Part shown: positions 61,759 through 64,000 of the stretch, piece by piece
Layout: each line of letters starts with the position of its first letter
Numbering within the stretch: the first letter of the stretch is position 1
Assembly (NCBI RefSeq): GCF_019797865.1
Contig: NZ_CP081869.1
Span: 4,664,501-4,728,500, forward strand
Source of the DNA: Chenggangzhangella methanolivorans
GTDB taxonomy: Bacteria > Pseudomonadota > Alphaproteobacteria > Rhizobiales > Methylopilaceae
DNA: 64,000 nucleotides
Direction of reading: 5' to 3'
The notes under the pieces: generated by a model
Seen by the model: the letters and a program-made list of their open reading frames with translations, nothing else
Databases searched by the model: none
What the model was told of the DNA's origin: nothing
Made by a program: the position numbers and the translations under genes

Positions 61759-63683
61759 GCGATCGTTGGCACGAGCAGGTCGCCGAGAAGGCGGGCGTCG
61801 AGACGTCGCGGGTCGAGACCATCCTCAGGAAGAGGAACATTCGCACCCGCCTCGGGGCCAGGCCCGCGCGCAAGCTCAGGATCACGGCAGTCAGGTTTTC
61901 CGGAGAGAAGAAGGGCAAGGCCAGCGGCCGCATCGACTTCTCGTGGGACGGGCTCGGCGATGGGGTCTGGGCGGTCGCGAGCGACGGCACGAACCTCGTC
62001 GGGAAGTCGACCGTCCTCGAGATCATCCTCTGGTCGCTGCGCGGCGAGGTGAAGAGCCTGCAAGGCGACGTGAGGAAATGGCTTGAGCACGTCAGGGTCG
62101 ACTTCGCGCTCGACGACCAGCCGTTCGCCATCGACTTCGCCGTGACGAAGGGCGTGCCGAAGGGCAGGCTGGTGCGCCTCCGCCCGGACGGAAGCGAAGA
62201 CGCGAAGGACGGCTTCGAGACCCACGCTGCCTTCGCGGCGACGATGTCGGACTTCATGATGGAGGCGCTGGATCTCGATCCGATCCCGTACCAGCTAGGG
62301 AAGGACGAGGCGGCGCAGGTGGCCGAGCACGGCTGGAAGGCGCTAGCCGGCGGGCTTTACCTATGGGGCGCGCACACGCGCCTGCTCGGCGACACGGACT
62401 TCGGCGGACTGCCCGCGCGAATCCTTCAGATCTACGTGGGCCTGCCATGGGCCTCCACGGTCATGCAGACGTCGACGGCGCTGAAGGACCTCGGCACCGA
62501 GGACGCCCGGGCAAGAGCGGTCCAGAAAACGGCTTCCGAGCTCAGCGCAAAGGCGGTCGAGCAGGTTGAGAAAGACCTTTCGGACGCCCGTGAACGATTG
62601 TCGAAGCTCTCTGACAACGCCGATTTCGCACGGCTGGTCGACGGACTCGCCGAAGCGGTCGTTGAGGCGACCAACGCGTACAACGAGATCGAGCGAAGGC
62701 TCGCAGACGCCGAGGATGAGGAAAGGAAGCTTCGGGCCGCGAAGGATGCCGACGAGCGCGAGGCCCGCGACATCCGCGAGACGTTCGTCGCCTCGAGCTT
62801 CTTCAATGGCCTTCAACCGACCTGCTGCCCTCGCTGCGAAGCGGTGGTCACGAAGGACAGGATCAAGCGGGAGCAGACCGACTTCAGTTGTTCCGTCTGC
62901 ACCGAATCGATCCCGGCCGAGAAGATGGAAGACGTCAACGAGCGCCTTGCGGAGGCCGACGAACGCGCCGCGGCGACGAAGGCCGCGTTCGATCGCGCCG
63001 CAGCTTCCGTCCGCGAGCTGAAAGGTCATGTGAAGATTGCCCGGGATGGGATGGCTGCCGCGCGCGACGCCCTCGCCGCGGCTCCCGCGTCGAGCGACCT
63101 GCGAAAGCGCCGCGACATCGAGCTTGAGATTGCCGGGCTCGAGGGGAAGCTCGAGGCGCATTCCGAAAGCGCGGAGGAGCCGGAAGCCGCGCCCGACCGC
63201 CCGGTCGTGGCGGCGGCGCATGACCTCGCCAAGAGCGCCATGGACGCTGCGGCGAATGAGCTTCTGACCACGCTGAACGCCGAAGTCCTCAAGCTGGCGC
63301 AGCGCTTCGGCGTCGTGACGCTGGAAGCGGTCGAGATCGATGCTCAGGCCCGCATGCAGCTCCGAAAGGGCGGGGCCTCGATGCCGTTCGGCGAGGTGAC
63401 CAAGGGCGAGCGGCTCCGGTTGAGAATTGCCACCGCCGTCGCACTCTTGAGGGTGGGCAAGGTACTTGGGGTCGGGCGCCATCCGGGGCTGCTGGTCGTC
63501 GACTCCCCCGGAGCGGAGGAGACGGACGACAGCAACCTCGAAGCGCTCCTGAAGGAGCTCCGTTCCGTCGCGGAGGAGGTAAGCCTTCAGGTGTTCGTGT
63601 CGAGCGCGAAGGCGAGCGAGGTCCTCACGCTGCTCGCTCCCGCGAACTGTCGCGTCGCGGCCAAGGGCGAGTACCTTTGGTGA
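61755..63683 (+). CDS. SMC/Rad50-like ABC ATPase, defence-type
   Basis: A 642-residue ATPase. A short N-terminal helical part (ETSRVETILRKRNIRTRLG) precedes the Walker A motif GTNLVGKST at residues 78-86. A coiled coil from about 275 to 350 leads to a zinc-hook-like element CCPRC at 357-361 and CSVC at 379-382, then returns. The signature-like region is FGEVTKGERLRLRIATAVAL; Walker B is GLLVVDSPGAEE at about 577-588. It is too short for chromosomal SMC and differs from RecF/RecN. Related ATPases drive ABC-3C, Lamassu and other defence systems. It lies between a putative middle component and an unknown third gene. Confidence 0.75.
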   Translation: MSDRWHEQVAEKAGVETSRVETILRKRNIRTRLGARPARKLRITAVRFSGEKKGKASGRIDFSWDGLGDGVWAVASDGTNLVGKSTVLEIILWSLRGEVKSLQGDVRKWLEHVRVDFALDDQPFAIDFAVTKGVPKGRLVRLRPDGSEDAKDGFETHAAFAATMSDFMMEALDLDPIPYQLGKDEAAQVAEHGWKALAGGLYLWGAHTRLLGDTDFGGLPARILQIYVGLPWASTVMQTSTALKDLGTEDARARAVQKTASELSAKAVEQVEKDLSDARERLSKLSDNADFARLVDGLAEAVVEATNAYNEIERRLADAEDEERKLRAAKDADEREARDIRETFVASSFFNGLQPTCCPRCEAVVTKDRIKREQTDFSCSVCTESIPAEKMEDVNERLAEADERAAATKAAFDRAAASVRELKGHVKIARDGMAAARDALAAAPASSDLRKRRDIELEIAGLEGKLEAHSESAEEPEAAPDRPVVAAAHDLAKSAMDAAANELLTTLNAEVLKLAQRFGVVTLEAVEIDAQARMQLRKGGASMPFGEVTKGERLRLRIATAVALLRVGKVLGVGRHPGLLVVDSPGAEETDDSNLEALLKELRSVAEEVSLQVFVSSAKASEVLTLLAPANCRVAAKGEYLW

Positions 63684-63701
63684 AGGAGATGGGAAGCCTG
63701 C

Positions 63702-64000
63702 ATGTCGACCGTCATAGCCATAGACGACCTGCTGGAGCGCGGGGCGCCTGTGACGCTCGGCGCCGTTGGCGGGCGCGCCGCGGTCGAGGCTGACCTCGGC
63801 GCGCTCCTCGCCTCGCCGCACGTGGACGTCATGGTCGGATGGGCCGTCGACGCCGCTCCCGGCGACGAGTCCTTCACCGACGACCTCGTCATCAAGGGGT
63901 TCCAGAATGCCGGCTTCGCCGTCACGCTCCGGGCCGCGTCGCACGCCCTGATCGCCTCGGCGCCCGTCCGGACCCGGCTCGCTCCACGCATCGGAAGGGC
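63702..64000 (+). CDS. Third gene of the ATPase operon (partial, possible effector)
   Basis: The frame starts at the ATG at 63702 with AAGGAG 14 bases upstream and runs off the window end; 99 residues are visible. It reads MSTVIAIDDLLERGAPVTLG, then DLGALLASPHVDVMVGWAVD and VIKGFQNAGFAVTLRAASHA. It begins 18 bases after the ATPase stop, so it belongs to the same operon. In three-component systems the remaining gene encodes the effector. No known catalytic motif can be seen in the visible part. Confidence 0.55.
   Translation, partial: MSTVIAIDDLLERGAPVTLGAVGGRAAVEADLGALLASPHVDVMVGWAVDAAPGDESFTDDLVIKGFQNAGFAVTLRAASHALIASAPVRTRLAPRIGR

Noticed and set aside
1-64000. CRISPR array or complete insertion sequence
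   Set aside because: No regularly spaced direct repeats, and no transposase or integrase motif, were seen in any frame.

Overview
The window is high-GC DNA from an alphaproteobacterium, most likely of the Hyphomicrobiales (Rhizobiales). The signs are an Entner-Doudoroff gene cluster, a PleC/DivJ-type kinase preceded by a CtrA-type site, a GlnE of alphaproteobacterial length, a CHCC zinc-finger protein, a DUF3750 protein, and REP-like GC-rich palindromes between genes. The species cannot be told from this sequence.

Left half, 1 to about 33.7 kb, is core chromosome. A minus-strand run zwf-pgl-GFA protein-edd-pgi-hydrolase carries glucose 6-phosphate through the Entner-Doudoroff route. After it come a CPA1-type cation/proton antiporter, wrbA, an FAD monooxygenase with a CHCC zinc-finger protein, an alpha/beta hydrolase, cysE, glnE, a parDE toxin-antitoxin pair, the PleC-like kinase, pepN, a small secreted protein, an enoyl-CoA hydratase, an SLC13 permease, htpG, three tandem small secreted paralogues, a DUF3750 protein, a hybrid histidine kinase with an N-terminal ribbon-helix-helix domain, and a TOBE-domain protein. 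REP-like repeats lie at 117, 2783, 9944 and 26063, and other repeat types at 11613 and 13559.

At 33728-33776 there is only the 3' half of a tRNA-Gln(CTG). From this point the gene content changes to accessory DNA and stays so to the window end, so this looks like one end of an integrated element of more than 30 kb. Its first part (33.8-44.2 kb) holds unrecognised genes, an orphan cytosine-5 DNA methyltransferase with inverted repeats, a decayed phage lysis pair, a DUF3644 gene next to a double-zinc-ribbon/HEPN-like gene behind an 18-bp palindrome, secreted proteins, and a GIY-YIG protein.

The second part (44.2-58.9 kb) is metal resistance. An arsenic block (arsR-acr3-arsC-chrA, then arsH-MFS) is followed by a copper block: a copA P-type ATPase divergent from csoR, with two CsoR-type operators between them, then a TolC-like factor, a multicopper oxidase, a cupredoxin, a CusF-like protein, DUF305 and DUF411 proteins, and several small secreted proteins. 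The last part (59.3-64 kb) looks like anti-phage defence: an Abi/HEPN-type gene and a three-gene operon built round an SMC/Rad50-like ATPase, cut off by the window end.

Many conserved genes between 1 and 52.1 kb are broken by one-base indels, some twice and copA about ten times, while 52.1-64 kb reads cleanly. Most of these are more likely sequence errors than real pseudogenes. The phage lysis genes, which carry stop codons, look truly decayed.
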